Part shown: positions 12,591 to 25,518 of the stretch, one piece after another
Numbering within the stretch: the stretch's first letter is position 1
How the letters are laid out: the number at the start of each line of letters is the position of its first letter
NCBI GenBank assembly: GCA_029255685.2
Contig: CM055312.2
Coordinates: 8,642,649-8,706,648, forward strand
DNA: 64,000 bases
From: Silene conica
Lineage: Eukaryota; Streptophyta; Magnoliopsida; Caryophyllales; Caryophyllaceae
Direction of reading: 5' to 3'
Program-made: the position numbers and the translations under genes
The notes under the pieces: model-generated
What the model saw: only the letters and a program-made list of their open reading frames with translations
The model's database searches: none
Told to the model about the DNA's origin: nothing

Positions 12591-13010
12591 CTAGTTTTTA
12601 ACTTATGCAAAATTGCACGGTATAGTTTTAATAATGATTATGGTCAAAACTCAAAATGTTAGAGTTAAAAGCCTGTAAAATAATATAATAACGTTATTTG
12701 TTTTTACCATTTTTTATCATTTATATTTCCATTGTCTAATAATGTTTTTTGTTCATCTTTTATTTTATTTTTTATTATTGATAGATTGTGTGGACTATTG
12801 AGAAAATTATGCTTATTTATGCAAAATAAATGGAATTGAGGATGGTGGTTCATTGAAGTTTTTTATTGATTATTCGATGAAATTTTATTAACAAATTTGG
12901 TTTTTCATAAATTAATACCATATTTTTTGTGGTGGGTCCTACATTTATTTAAAAATAAAAAAATAAAAGAAAATTGATGTGATGAGGTGGATGCACGAAA
13001 TGTTCTTGTA
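12591..13010 (-). mobile_element. Non-autonomous Helitron C, minus strand
   Basis: On the minus strand the 3' end shows CCGTGCAATTTTGCA followed by a short spacer and CTAG (12594-12591) then T. The 5' part, near 13,010, reads ACAAGAACATTTCGTGCATC then CCACCTCATCACATC, paralleling the 5' regions of Helitrons at 11.0 and 13.0 kb. Its 5' boundary abuts, or overlaps, the 5' end of the Helitron that points the other way. Confidence 0.5.
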
Positions 13011-13608
13011 TCTTATATATATTAATACAGAAACATTTAATGATTTCTGGTGAAGCCACATCATTAATCCAATATTTAATTTTTTTTAAAGCCATTTATG
13101 GTATGATCTACACCAAAATTTATTGAATTAATTTACGAATAACTGCCTACATAATATTACGTTTTAATTTTGATTTATTTTGTAAACAATAATTTTTACG
13201 TAAACGATGACATTTGTAACGTCAACTTATATGTTATATATATATTATATGTTATATATTATATATTATATGTTATATATTATATATTATATATAATGTC
13301 AATGTTGATTTTTATATAATTATTAAATAATGATTTATGACTAATAATCAAACGTACAATAAATAATACATAATTATCATAAATTACAATAAATACTAAA
13401 AGATTATTTTATAGTGATATTTACATTTTTAGGTACTCAATACGATGTTTAATACTTAATTTAAATGTGTGTTTTAACATATTGTCAACATAAAAGAAAT
13501 TGAGTTACAAAATATTCATGTATTATGGTCACTATTTTGTAAATATTAATTAGCAACGACAATTTTTCTAAAAGTATATCCGTGCATTTTTGCACGGGTT
13601 AAAACTAG
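13011..13608 (+). mobile_element. Non-autonomous Helitron A (598 bp)
   Basis: Starts TCTTATATATATTAATACAG after an A. Ends with a perfect hairpin (CCGTGCA-TTT-TGCACGG), GTTAAAA, then CTAG followed by T. These are canonical Helitron ends. A TATATTATATGTTATATA-type microsatellite lies at 13,229-13,296. No protein-coding capacity. Confidence 0.8.
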
Positions 13609-15053
13609 TTAATATAAATAAAATTTTACGAATAGATTTATTAAAAAATCGTCTCTTAAATTATCCCAACTTTATATTATATAGGTAGAAATAGAGTAGA
13701 GTAATTAATAGAAATAAGAAAAATGTGGTTGTGGGCAAGGGATGAAGAGACAAGCAAATAGCTTGGCTTTGATGCCAAGTACATAGTGATAGTTAGCTTA
13801 AAGTACTTTGGTCGGTTTCATTTTTTATTCTTGTTTTTACGAGTAAGTCAATGTCACCGCTCCAAAAATCAATATATCGCTCTATTACAAATTTAATTAT
13901 TTTATTTTATTATTACTATATATTTTATTTATTTATTGAATATTATCATTTTATCATATACGAGTTGATAATTGATATTCGTATGTACGGTTGTACTCTT
14001 TCATCGATAATAATAGAGTACACACATTCATAGTTCTTTGTCCACAAATTATTTGAATTGTGCAACATTATTGAATGATCGGGAAGCATCGTTGTTATTA
14101 GAGATGAAGTATTTTATTTGTATTTTAATGACGCGAAAAGATCCCAACAACCCGCGTCTATTATTTTAAAAGAAAAAAAATAACAAAGGCACAATTGAAC
14201 ACATTTTAATACTTACGAAGTAGAAATTAATTAATTTAAAAACTTTTTAATTATGTATTAAAGTACTATATCAGAAGTTCAAAAAATCGAGCCTCTGTTA
14301 TTGTCTTTTCTCTTCTCTTTTTCTCTAAACATCGTTTGAAAATATAAAACTAATTACGAAGAACCCGTATGTCTCCCCAAAGTGGAAAAAATTAAATAAT
14401 AGTATTGCATAACGGCGGTTTAAAAATATTTGTGAGTAAAGAAAAAACTAAAATGCACATAAAATTGGTCCTACAACTAAGATGAGAAAAAACACGACTT
14501 TGTTCGGTTTAAACAATAACATGTCAAATAGGTTAATACGATAAAAATAGAAGGTTTAGGGAATAACAAAGATCTTGTCTCGTTTATCTATATGAGATGC
14601 TATTTAATTCGTTTTTTACATACTCAAGATAATATAACTGTTTTAAAGAACACTAAATGAAGATGAGGTACGGTGAGGTACCGACTAGTATTGATCCTAA
14701 CCAACATTTTTTCTAGAGTATAAATTCGATTAATTCATAACGGAGGTATAAATTCATCTAAACCAATCTTTTTCTTGGAGTGATGATATTTTTCACTTCT
14801 TGGTTGTAAATTACAAGTTACAACAATCCTAACTCTTATCAAGACTTGCTGACAATTTAAATAGATAATAGGTCTAAATGCATCTAAAATTGAGGATTAT
14901 ATTCGTTCGAAATTCTAAGAAGTATTTAAGTTCGTTTTCTTTTTATATTATGTTTTTCACTAGTCTAGCGAAAAACAGTCATTCAGAAGACTTATTGTTT
15001 AAGTTCTTAGGGGTTGTATAGGATTATGTAACATTTATTTCAGGATACTCACA
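13609..15053. other. Gene-free AT-rich DNA
   Basis: Short ORFs without recognisable content; no element ends found. Confidence 0.35.
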
Positions 15054-15261
15054 TACAACTATACAAGTACGAAATACGAGCAAAGGTTGCCAAGTCGGAG
15101 TATTTTCTATAGTCCCAAACTTTTACTCTTTTTTCCCGATTTCTTCTTTTGAATTAATACAACTATACAAGTACGAAATACGAGCAAAGGCGGCCAAATC
15201 GGAGTATTATCTATAGTCCCAAACTTTTACTCTTTTTTCCCGATTTCTTCTTTTGAATTAA
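15054..15261. repeat. Tandem duplication, two copies, period 104 bp
   Basis: Copies at 15054-15157 and 15158-15261, both starting TACAACTATACAAGTACGAA and ending TTCTTCTTTTGAATTAA, with only a few differences (for example GTTGCCAAGTC versus GCGGCCAAATC), so fairly recent. Confidence 0.85.
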
Positions 15262-16439
15262 TGGTCTTAAAGACGAATTTGTTAAGCTGTATTTTTTTAA
15301 TACAAATTATTGAAATTAACATTTGCCGAAATAAGGTTTACGTAGAATCGCATTTGCTCAACCTAAAATAACTAGAGTTACCATTTTTATATGACAAATT
15401 GATTTTAGGGTCACCTTTATAAAGAAGCACTTTTATTCAACAACTATTTTAAAAAAACCTGAAAAAAAAAGTTCTAAAGTCGGCATGTTATAGAAGCATG
15501 GCGACTTTCAAAGTTGTCATGCAATATGACAACTTTTACCGTGTTTTATAGGTTTAAAAAAAATTTATTCTACATAAATTACTATTCTACAAATACTTTC
15601 AAAACCGACCTAAATAATCTTTTATAATTTTTTTTATTAGTACATTAGAAAAAGAACCCGTTTTTTACTTTTTCACCATGCTCTTTTATAAACAACGTAT
15701 TTTAGTGATTTGAAATTTTTAATTTAAATTTTTTCGCATATGTGATCGTATAATTTCACTTACTGTAAAAAAAAAAACAATTGAACAAAAAATGTAAATA
15801 TTTATGTGTCACCTCCTTTCTTTTTTCGATTTCATATATTTACAATTCTTATTTACAAAGCTGTTTGTTCTGCGTGTACCTTTCTAGACAAAAACTTTGA
15901 CAATTAATGTGAATAAATATTCATTATTTTCTTAAAATTTTGGGCATTCCTTAGGAAAAAGTATTTTCTTCTCAGCATAATCTCCATATTCTTTATTAGT
16001 TTCAAAATGATAATTTAACTTTCTTCTCATGAATTACGTATTAGCTATTGCAAAGAATTATAGAGTATTTTTATAAAAGACTTTTTTCTAATATGTGTCC
16101 AAACTCCACATGGCACATATTAGAATGCTAATTAGCGAAGGTTTTGCAAAAAATTCTTTTGAAAAATTAAATCATAAACCCATAATTAACATACTTAATA
16201 AAGAAACTCCCAATATTTCCGTATCGCCTTGTAACGTTTTCATAATTTCATAATTCATATGACATAACAACTCAAACGAAAATATAACGGCGAAGTAAAT
16301 AGTGAAAAACATGGAATTTTTATAAAATAATAATTTCAACAAATAAAAAAAGAATGAAAAAAGGCAAAACTTTAAAAATGGGTGGCGTTAGGCATAGTGG
16401 AGATGGTTCCTCACTTTATGCGCCCTACAAATACCCCTC
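15262..16439. other. Gene-free DNA upstream of the FAF-like gene
   Basis: Likely contains the FAF-like promoter in its last few hundred bases. No clear TATA box or repeat elements identified, and no domain-bearing ORF. Confidence 0.35.
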
Positions 16440-16666
16440 TTCACCCTTCTCGTTTTTCCTTCACATATCAACAATTAAAACCAACAACAACAGCAACAAA
16501 AAAACAGAGAAACACCAAAAAAAACAGAGTTTTTATTTAATTTTACCAAAACAAATTCAGAAAAATAAATAATAAAATTAATACCTAAAGTGGTATACAA
16601 CCTGTATTTTGCTGTGATTTGTTAGTATATATCATCAACAAAATCATCCAAATTTTATAGTAAAAG
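16440..16666 (+). other. Predicted 5'UTR exon of the FAF-like gene
   Basis: A CA-rich, AUG-free stretch (CAACAACAACAGCAACAA type) ends at a good donor, TAAAAG|GTGAAATT, at 16666/16667. It pairs with the acceptor at 17341-17343 just before the coding ORF. A weak TATA-like sequence (CTACAAATAC) lies at about 16425-16434. The exact transcription start is not visible. Confidence 0.55.
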
Positions 16667-17343
16667 GTGAAATTTCTGACTGCCCTATCATTGTAACCCA
16701 TCTCTAATAATTTCGCATTATGCATCATCTCCTTGTTATTGTTATTATTACGGTTTTTTTAACCTGTGTTCTAAGGACGCACGTTAATAATACGAATACA
16801 GAAAGATTTATAGGAGAATCTCGGGATAAATAGCGAGAGTTTCCTATGAAACTTTCCCTAGGGTGCACGTTAATAATTTAAATGCAGAAAGATTCGTACT
16901 AAAAAAATGGGTTTCTTCTAAAGAACTAAATGACAAAAAATTTCCACATTTAGATTATTAATGTGTGAAAACTATTATTATTATTATATTTTTTTTGTTT
17001 AAAATTAAAACCACTTGCATGTTTTTCAGAATGCTTTGTAACTTGTTACTCTTTTGTAACTTACTTATTTGTACAGTTGTCTTTCTTTAATGCTCTTTTG
17101 AAATTATTAATTATAATAAAAACAATTTTATCATTTTATTTACGTTATTTAACTTAAGTCTTCTATATTATCTGTCGATAAAAAGCAGAATGTCTAAGGA
17201 GTAGCCAAATCGCTCGTGTTAACCTATATTACATTCAATTGCATGCATGCATGTATGCATATAACGGTATTATTTGAGTTTACGTGTCGATTTTGTTTGT
17301 AATATTACTAATTGGAAGAATCTTTATTTGTTTTTTTATGCAG
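16667..17343 (+). other. 5'UTR intron of the FAF-like gene with CATGCATG (RY) motifs
   Basis: A GT...AG intron of 677 bases, T-rich. It holds an overlapping CATGCATGCATG run at 17242-17253, a perfect RY/Sph-type motif (the target of B3 factors in other plants), and an imperfect direct repeat with cores CACGTTAATAAT near 16791 and 16865. Long first introns in leaders often carry enhancers; that role is inferred here. Confidence 0.5.
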
Positions 17344-17354
17344 GATTTTGAAAA

Positions 17355-18944
17355 ATGTCAGTGTGCCTTAACCTAAGTCGTCCTTATAAAATGAACAACA
17401 ACAATGGAGAAGAAGAACATGAACATAACTCTCAAAAGGGCATTGTTTCTATACTTTGCTCTGATTTTTCAAACCCAAAATTATCATCTTCTCTTAATAA
17501 TAATAATACTATTAAAAGAAGTATGTCAGCTGCTGACATGTCATCACAAAAATGGCAAGAAATAAATGAGTTTCCATTGAAGAGGCTTCAATCTTCTGAT
17601 CATTTACAAAGCTTAGTTGAAGAAGGAGAAGGAGAGAATGATAACAACAAGAAGGTAGGTCAGGGTGGAGCTGCATTTGAGGATATATGGAGCTCCATTT
17701 TGATTAATAAGAAGACGGACGGGGCCGGGTCAGGTGCTGACCCGGCCCCGTACGTGCACCCGCTTATGAAGCGGGCGAGTTCTTTGAGTGAGAAGAGTTT
17801 GGAGATTTGTACTGAGAGTCTCGGGTCTGAGACCGGGTCGGACGGGTTTTCGAGCCCGTTGTCGGATCATGAGGAGTATGTTGTGGAAGATGAGATTGTA
17901 AGGAATAATGATGATTATGTCGTTGAGGTTGGTAATAAGTGTAGTTATAATTATCAAGTCAAGAATAACAAGAAGGTTATTAATGGTAATGGTAATGGTT
18001 ATGGGGTGGTTAGGTCATTTCCTCCACCTTTGCTTTCATTGGCCCACCGTGACGACGGGTCCAATGTCGAGATGAGGACCCGTCGTCAGGACGGTAGGCT
18101 TGTCCTTGAAGCCGTCTCTGTTCCGTCTAGGAACTGCTTTCGTGCTCGTCGTGAGGACGGCCGTCTTCTCCTTACCCTTACCAATGACAATGACAATGAC
18201 AATGAAGATGGCGAGGAAGATGAGTTTGATGAGGATGAAGGTATTGAGGATGATGTTCAGGTGAGTGATGGTGTGGTGGCAAAGGTGGCGAATGTGGCGA
18301 ATGCATTGACGTTTGTGATGGAGGAAAGCGAGGCCGCCTCAGGTTTGCCTAAAACTCGAGTGATCAATGTGCACACTGCATCTCCAATGATGATAATGAC
18401 GAAGCTGGTGGAGCTGACCAGCACCAGAAACGTGTCCAATTGGCCACGTACCTCCAACAACACCGTCATCACCTCCCTCGACGAGGGAGACGAAGACGAA
18501 GACGTGCTGGGAAAACAGGTCGAGGTGGAGGAATTCAAGCCAGTACTTAAAAAAGTCACCGCACTTCTCCCACCTCGACCAAGGGTAAGCACGGCAACAA
18601 CTGCAGCAAACATGCTAAACGCCTACGAGTACTACTGGCGTAGGAGCAATAATAATAATATTAATAGCCCGACCGCTGCAGCAGTAGCTGTGCTCACACC
18701 ACTTGCAGGGAAACAGAACAACGCCGCGAAAAGTGTAGTTGTTTCCCCGCAAGTGGTAAAAGATAGCAATAATAATAAAATAGTTATAGGCCATAACGTA
18801 AAAGGAGTAGCAAAAGGGGAAGTGGTAATAGTGAAAGCTGAAACAGTTGGAGGAGAGTATCTAGTTCCCATGTTGAGAGGCTGTAAACAGCAGCCTACAA
18901 GCTCACTCTTCTTCTGGGAACCCTTTTGCATTGCCACTTCCTAA
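17355..18944 (+). CDS. FAF-like (FANTASTIC FOUR family) protein, 529 residues, single coding exon
   Basis: Intact ORF whose ATG lies 11 bases after a clear 3' splice site (TTTTTTTATGCAG), so this start is the first AUG of the spliced mRNA. The FAF domain is visible at about residues 221-279: a FPPPLLSL box, a basic strand ending in DGRLVLEAV, then FRARREDGRLLLTL. Further upstream are a DIWSSI box (about residue 109) and an SLEICTESLGSETGSDGF box (about 145-165), typical of the FAF-like subgroup. An acidic D/E-rich tract follows the domain (about 279-303) and the tail is low complexity. FAF proteins in Arabidopsis affect shoot meristem size. The longer FAF-like member (EAR1, At5g22090) promotes PP2C activity in ABA signalling, and by length and N-terminal layout this protein fits that branch better. 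No frame damage is seen. The family call is firm; the branch is inference. Confidence 0.88.
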   Translation: MSVCLNLSRPYKMNNNNGEEEHEHNSQKGIVSILCSDFSNPKLSSSLNNNNTIKRSMSAADMSSQKWQEINEFPLKRLQSSDHLQSLVEEGEGENDNNKKVGQGGAAFEDIWSSILINKKTDGAGSGADPAPYVHPLMKRASSLSEKSLEICTESLGSETGSDGFSSPLSDHEEYVVEDEIVRNNDDYVVEVGNKCSYNYQVKNNKKVINGNGNGYGVVRSFPPPLLSLAHRDDGSNVEMRTRRQDGRLVLEAVSVPSRNCFRARREDGRLLLTLTNDNDNDNEDGEEDEFDEDEGIEDDVQVSDGVVAKVANVANALTFVMEESEAASGLPKTRVINVHTASPMMIMTKLVELTSTRNVSNWPRTSNNTVITSLDEGDEDEDVLGKQVEVEEFKPVLKKVTALLPPRPRVSTATTAANMLNAYEYYWRRSNNNNINSPTAAAVAVLTPLAGKQNNAAKSVVVSPQVVKDSNNNKIVIGHNVKGVAKGEVVIVKAETVGGEYLVPMLRGCKQQPTSSLFFWEPFCIATS

Positions 18945-19795
18945 TTAATCCGCCGCCATTATTAGTTTAATTAATTAATTAATTAATTATCGTCGACTAA
19001 GTATCACCTTAATCAGGAGTTTATTATTATTGTATGACCGTCTCTCTAAAATTATTGCTTAATTGGTTGTTAATCGATGATCGTCGTCATGGCCATGGAC
19101 CCTATTTAGACCTATTTAGATTACAATTATTAGAGTTTTCTATGTAGTAGAATAAATACCGATCTCGATGTGTAAAGGAGGAAATGTTTCACAAAGATTT
19201 GTAAAAGACGAAATGTCTTGAGTTTATTATCGGGGATTTAGAGGTTATTAATTAGTTAATTAAATTACCAACGTTTCTTGTATCTCATTTGAAAATTTTA
19301 TTATGTAACGTATGAACAAGTATGAAAAGTTTGGGATTTTTATTTTATTTTTATGGACTATTTCGTCTGTCTTCTTGTTTTGGATTTAAGATTTTTAGGA
19401 ATAAAACTAAAACACGTTTAGAGTATGTTTGACCCAAAGGCCCGGATTATGAAAAAGAACTTTTACTTTTATACAAGAGTTTTTATAAAGTTATTTCTTG
19501 ATAAAATTGGTTCTATTTGGCCAAAAAATTTTAAAACTATTTTTATCAGTTTTATCGTGTTTGGCCAATTTAGTTTTTATTAATTGTTTTTTTAAAATTG
19601 TTTTCCTAAAATATAATTATATATAGATATATAAAAGAGGTAAAAAAAAATTGAAAATTGGTACTTGGCGGTATTTTTTTGGGGTTTGGCGCTCAAATAA
19701 CACATGAGCAACGTGAAATCGAAACTGAAGTAGCAATTTTACAATTTCGGTTTAACAAAATTAGTTTTTTGTTTTTTAAAAAGTAGTATTTGATC
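18945..19795. other. 3' region of the FAF-like gene and AT-rich spacer
   Basis: A (TTAA)n run at about 18969-18989 and a possible AATAAA signal near 19,151-19,156 follow the stop codon. Nothing else coding. Confidence 0.4.
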
Positions 19796-20013
19796 GAGTT
19801 TCTATTTTTATTTTTTTGCTTAATTTCAGCTCATTCCAATTTTTCTTGGGTGTATTTTATTAATTAAGTTTTATTTACATTCAATCAATTATGTTCACAA
19901 AATTAACTTTTAATTCAACTAAATTCACTTCACCTTAGTTTCACTCAATTTAGTTCAATTAAATTTTACCCCAATTAATTCAATTCAGCTCGTTTCAGCC
20001 GAAAAGAACAGAC
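19796..20013. mobile_element. Tourist-like MITE, copy 2 (degenerate)
   Basis: Shares with copy 1 at 3.7-3.9 kb the segments CTTAATTTCAGCTC, ACAAAATTAACTTTTAATTC, CACTTCACCT and CAGCTCGTTTCA..CGAAAAGAAC. The left terminus has decayed, so the start is approximate. Confidence 0.55.
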
Positions 20014-20018
20014 CTAGG

Positions 20019-21555
20019 TAGGCTATGCGGTTATACAACCTTTCTTTACTACTGTCAAAAACAAAAAATTATGACGAATATATAAGACGAGATTATAAAC
20101 ATTCTACATTTTATGAATTTTATCTTTTCTATGTGTTTGCCTCGTTTCATATCTCAGATGAATATATCCGTCCTAAATAAAAAGCGATTTTTTTTTGTGA
20201 TAATGATTGATGATGATGATCCAACAAAATGTTTGACCATAAAATAGCTGAAATCTTGGGAAGGTTATATTTATATATGCGTGCCCTTAACATAACCGTA
20301 AGTAAGGAAGAAGGGTACGTGATTCATGCAAATGTGGACCTCCACATGATGCTATTTTGGGAGCATCACCATCCAACACCTTTGATTTTCTGCCTTTTCT
20401 TCTTCATATTTATACCTTCTATTATCATCATCTATTAATTTTCTATTTTCCGACGTGAATTTTATTTAACCTGTTTTAATTTATGACGGATATTTCTAAT
20501 TTGTAATTAATGAAAGTTTCTTTTTCCGCATATTGGAGGTGTTTATTGAAGAAAAATTAGACATTATTGATGACGATTAATCGATTATTGTTACGGTCCG
20601 ATGTTTGTAACATGTACATATAACTCTTTTTTGGAAAATGTAAGAATGCGGAGTATAAGCTACATTTCCTACATTAATACGCCGATATCTTCGAATTTTA
20701 TTTTTTTCGACAGAGACGGTTATATATTCTGGTAAATGAGTGATTCATTAAACATTTGAACCATAAATTTAGAAATGAAAGGGAAATATTCATTATGAAA
20801 TACTCCTATAGCGTACATATAACATTATGAAGCATCTTATTTAGGATTGCTACAATATCACCTTCAACATTATGCTCTGATTCGAGATAATTTCGACAAC
20901 GAAATCGATTGATTACGAAATTGTTTGCTCCATTTTGGAAAACGTTCAAGGTAACCTTCTTCTGATATTTGTACAAAGTTACTTGTACTTGGTTGTTAAT
21001 CTAACATGTGTACGGTCCAATTTATGTCGTTACCACACCAGTGAGATCGTCTTTGGATGCAGAGTAATTGTGTAACAAGGTTTCGCTTTGATCCAGCCCG
21101 GATCAGACTTATCGACAATTTTTTCCCCTAAACACGAGTGAAACAACAACCACCTCCAATTTACAGCCATAGAAATTTGCGTAACAGAGTTACAGAGTTA
21201 CAAGCATACATATGATATAACCTTGCAGGTCTTAAGACTACAAGTTTTCGAACAATGTTTGTCACCGATAAATTCTTCTAAGCTTGGCCATTCGATGTTG
21301 TATTTTTTCAGTTTCGAATAAAAAAACATAATCTTCTAATATTAGCCATTCAAATTTCAATGTTATGCATTGATCCTGATCCAAACCAGCAAGGACCTCC
21401 AAGGTAGTTCATTGATACTGATCCATTTTTCGGTGCAGAATTATAATTTACCTCGACCCTGGTATTCTAAGAAATAAAACGCCTTAATCAGCCTATCTCT
21501 TCGCCACTTGACTAAACTTCAGGGTCTTTTGGACCTGTATTTTGACGGCACATAA
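20019..21555. other. Intergenic DNA between the FAF-like gene and the uncharacterised gene
   Basis: Contains a 69-codon ORF at 20229-20438 with no recognisable domain, and the 3' end region of the minus-strand gene near 21.2-21.55 kb. Partial GACGGATAT arms near 20.1 and 20.47 kb may be MITE debris. Confidence 0.35.
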
Positions 21556-24500
21556 TTACAATTTAACACGACCTTGGTGAGATAAGGAACGACACACCTT
21601 CATTATCCTCTTTTTTCGTTGCTTGGCTAATTTTCTGTGTCTTGTGGATCTGTATTTTTCTCTATTATGCAGCCAAGAAGTGTAGTCTTTTCCTGGCTCG
21701 CACACAATGAAATCAGCCAACTCGGCTATATCCTTCGAATTAGCTGTAAAACACTTCATATAAGCTTCTCCATTGCAAGGTTCCTCATCTGAGATATTAG
21801 CACAGTCAACTGATGTCTGCTGCCTGGCAAATGAGAGACTACTTATCAGAAATGTTACGAGTAGCGAAAGGTAAAATAAAAGGGAACTGCCAAAAAACTG
21901 AAGATCAGCACCACTCATAGAGCTGTAGCCATAAACCCCAAATAAAAATACCAAAAAGTACTCACAGCATGAAAGTTTTCAAAAAGATTTTTTTAAAGAA
22001 AATGCAAGGGATTCAACTGATACAGTGAACAGATATATCATCTTCTGAGCAAAGTTTACGCACGTAGAAACGTTACACCCTAAACAATATTGAGCAAAGT
22101 ATCAACTTCTGAGCGAAAGAAAGTCTTGCAATGGTCTTATATACCTCAACATAAGACGTCTTGCGCTTTGAAATTTTGATGCCATTCTTATGCAAATAAT
22201 TTTCTGCATAAAACATCATCAATTAAGAGAAATCACCAATAAATTAACAAAAGAGAAAGCAATTCGCAATCATATCGAAACATCAATTCAACATTAAGTT
22301 TACCTTTTTCGTTCTACCAGAAGTATTATTATGATTATTCTCTGTAGGCGTGCTAGGGGAATTGGCTTGTGAAATGTCATTTGCAAGTGGTCTCAGAAAA
22401 TCCGAACCTCCTTCCTTCCAAATTAGGGTCTTCAAAAGAGCAAGCATCAAAAATAAACAGCCCTTAACCAGGATACCTAAGCCGCTAACCATGCATAAGG
22501 ATAAGAGCCCAGCAAAATGCAGAAACATTAATTTGTATTGATCATATGAAGAAGGAACTGGTTTCAGGCCCTCAATTACGAGTTGTTGGATTTTCAGGGG
22601 TAGGAGGTTGTACTGTGCGAAGCAGCTCAGAATGCCAGATAGAGGGCTTGCAACACTGAGGAACTCATCAATTTTATTATCAGAACACCCCGTTGCTTGC
22701 AACACTGAGCAACTCATCAACTTTATTGCTGAAGCTAACAGACATATATCCTGCAGTGTCATTGCCCTGACCATTTCCAGTAAACCTTCGTCAGTTTCAG
22801 CACAAATGATTTTTGATATCACGGAACTCATGAATGTAACGACATTATCTTGATCAGCTTTACCAATGATGTGGATGTTCATCTTTACGTAAGATGTTGC
22901 ATCACTTGTCACAATGGATGTTGTCTCACTGATTTGTGCTCTCCATGCATGGTTCATATCCGCAAACATCAAGTTAACTTTATCAAATATACCGCCTTCA
23001 AAGAGAAACTGAAAAGCTCCGTTAACAGCTTTTCCTTGTGTGTATAGCAGACCAGAAGAGCTAGTCATCAGTTTAGAGAAAAGCGACCTGTACAAACTGG
23101 CTGCGTCATAAAATGCAGACAGATAAAATTTTGATCTACTGACATTCACAGCCGCCATATGTGGAAAGGAGCAGATGCCGATGGATTCAGAAACCAAAGA
23201 GATTATATGTGATCTAAAGATCACAGGAGCTGACTGCACCACTGGGTGTTTGATCAAGGATAACGCCACAGTTATAGAAAGTTCAGAATGAGATTGCACA
23301 TTTTTCTCTGTCCAGATCAGAGTTTCAAGGAAAGTTTGAAGGGTATAGTCTCTAGGAACCGACAACAAAAAATGAGCAGCCATGACTTCTAGGACGCTTT
23401 TAATCTGCAAAGTGGAGCAAATTGAATGGAATTGCCAGGTATAGGAGACACACACCGAAATTGCTAGGCATTCTTGGAAAGGTCTGTCGGCAAACACTTC
23501 ATCCACATATACCTATATATAGAATTCCAATTAATTCCACCTAGTAAAAAACAATTTATTAGAAACTTGGTAAAGGCGTAGATGCACCGGGAATGATTAG
23601 TTGCACCATCAAGAGTAACTACCAGAAGGCAGATGTAAAATCAGACTTTACAGAAAAAATCGGAAGAGCAATTTTGTGCCTAAAAAATAGTCGGAAGATT
23701 AATTTACAAACAGACAAATTACTACACGCACTAGATTGAGTGTGTAGGTAACAGAATATCCAAGTAGGCCTAACAATAAACTTATCGTCTTATGAGCAAA
23801 AATCAGATCCAGGACAATGGGTACCCAATTATAGTGTGTCAAGACACAACATGCAAACAAATTGTTTTTACTCCAAAAGCATGAATTTTCTTAACACATA
23901 CGACAGTTTGCTGCGGTCTCTGAGAAATATGAAAGCACATAGAAAGAACAGCTGACAAGAGAAGTAAAATAACGTGACGAATCCATTAGAGACAATACCT
24001 TTCTATTAAAAACCCATACTAAGTGAACACAGTGGTAGACATATGATTCTAGGTGAGGGGGAATCATACATTAAATCCACGAAGAATAGATGAGTCACGA
24101 CGATTACCTCAAGTATCTGTTTTACAAGACGGATAGATGAGCCAGTTGATTTGTTGCTCAGAGAACAAATAAGATTGGACAATCTTCGGAGTAAGGCAAC
24201 AACATCCTGAATTTTTTTTATGACTGTTTGATCACGTGGATGCAGCCATACTATAAGAAAAGAGCATCTCAATAGCAAAAGTATTTCTTCTGGTGAGTCC
24301 CTATGATTATTGTCTGATAAGATCAATCCCACATCTTGACCCAAGGAGACCTCTTGTAAGAGTAATAATAACATTTGGTGAAGCTCCTCAAGCAAGAAGA
24401 TGGAACGCGTACTTGTATCTTCAAACGTGAGTTTGAGACCACTTTTAGTAGTACTGCTCCAATAGTTGCATTTATTAATTCCATAACTTAGATATGAAGA

Positions 24501-25518
24501 GATTAGAACATAGATATTTTTGAGGATAGGATTCCGCACCTGCAGACCCTGAAGTATATTGTACAGCCGTTAAGCATAATAAATATGTATGACGATTTCT
24601 TTTTTTTGAATAATAAGAACTTTTCTCAAATGAGAGGGACAATGCACTAATTAGTCAGACAAAATCCTTAAAAAAGCGCAAGGAAGGTGGATACTCTAAA
24701 AAAGAAATCTACGATATGACGCCACTTTAAAGTTTAAACACAGACAGTCAATCATGAAAACATACAGGTCTACTACAGAAGGAAAATGGATCATCATTGC
24801 AACAAAATGTCAATGAATGATCAGCACCCAACACATTATGTAAAACGAACAATTAATGTTATATTCTCTCTATTGCAGTGGTAAAACCTAATAAGACATG
24901 GCAGAACGGAAAGTATTCACAATTGATGTCAAATTTTCTCTCCATTGCCGAGTAAGAACTAATATAACATGGCAGAACTGGAAAAGGTCTCGCACTATTG
25001 AGTTCTGAAAACAGTTTCAATTTTTAACACAACCAAATTCGAGATACACTATCCCGATGTTCATATCATAAAGTATCAAAATATATCTCACCTAACACTC
25101 AACACAATAGTGAAACTCTGCATCAGTACTAAACCCTACCTCAAACAATCTATGATGTGCAAGTCCGCTACTCTTCATCACTTTCAATGGCGCATTATCA
25201 TAAAATATCAAACAATCTTCATATTGCCACATTACCAAAACAAACATCTAATTACGTAAAGTAACAATTACATATCTATATAGAAGACACCTAACAGAAT
25301 CTTTTGAGTAAGTAGCCACACAATTTTCATCATTTACCGCAAAGTTCAGTCTAGTAAACAATTAACATTTTAATATTTACACAACATAGTTGTATTTAGT
25401 CCATCGAAAAGTTTTTATCAGTCGATACCTTGTTGAATGCAAGTTCCAATAAAACGTCAAGTCTAACCGGTTCTGTGTTTTGAGGACCACCTTCTGCCTC
25501 CTCTAGCCCTCCCAACAT
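21556..25518 (-). CDS. Uncharacterised plant protein, 688 residues, five coding exons (possibly DUF7812-type)
   Basis: Coding exons, in transcript order: 25518-25429, 24548-24108, 23512-22304, 22203-22145, 21823-21556. All junctions are GT-AG and phases are consistent (0, 0, 0, then a split AG|G codon), giving 2067 coding bases and one stop. The first exon encodes MLGGLEEAEGG and a short acidic start. The middle is Leu/Ile-rich and looks helical. A hydrophobic stretch at about residues 505-542 could span a membrane twice. The C-terminus has a conserved-looking KDYTSWLHNREKYR segment followed by a basic tail. I recognise the general look of a conserved single-copy plant protein, with the DUF7812 label only as a guess, and can give no function. 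An upstream noncoding exon is predicted. Confidence 0.78.

Noticed and set aside
16354..16572. 72-codon ORF upstream of the FAF-like gene
   Set aside because: Most of it lies in the AUG-free leader region and its start appears to be upstream of the likely transcription start; low complexity.
17730..18937. Minus-strand ORFs inside the FAF-like gene
   Set aside because: Antisense shadows of the coding exon.
20229..20438. 69-codon ORF with a hydrophobic C-terminus
   Set aside because: No recognisable domain, no splice or promoter context, low-complexity end.
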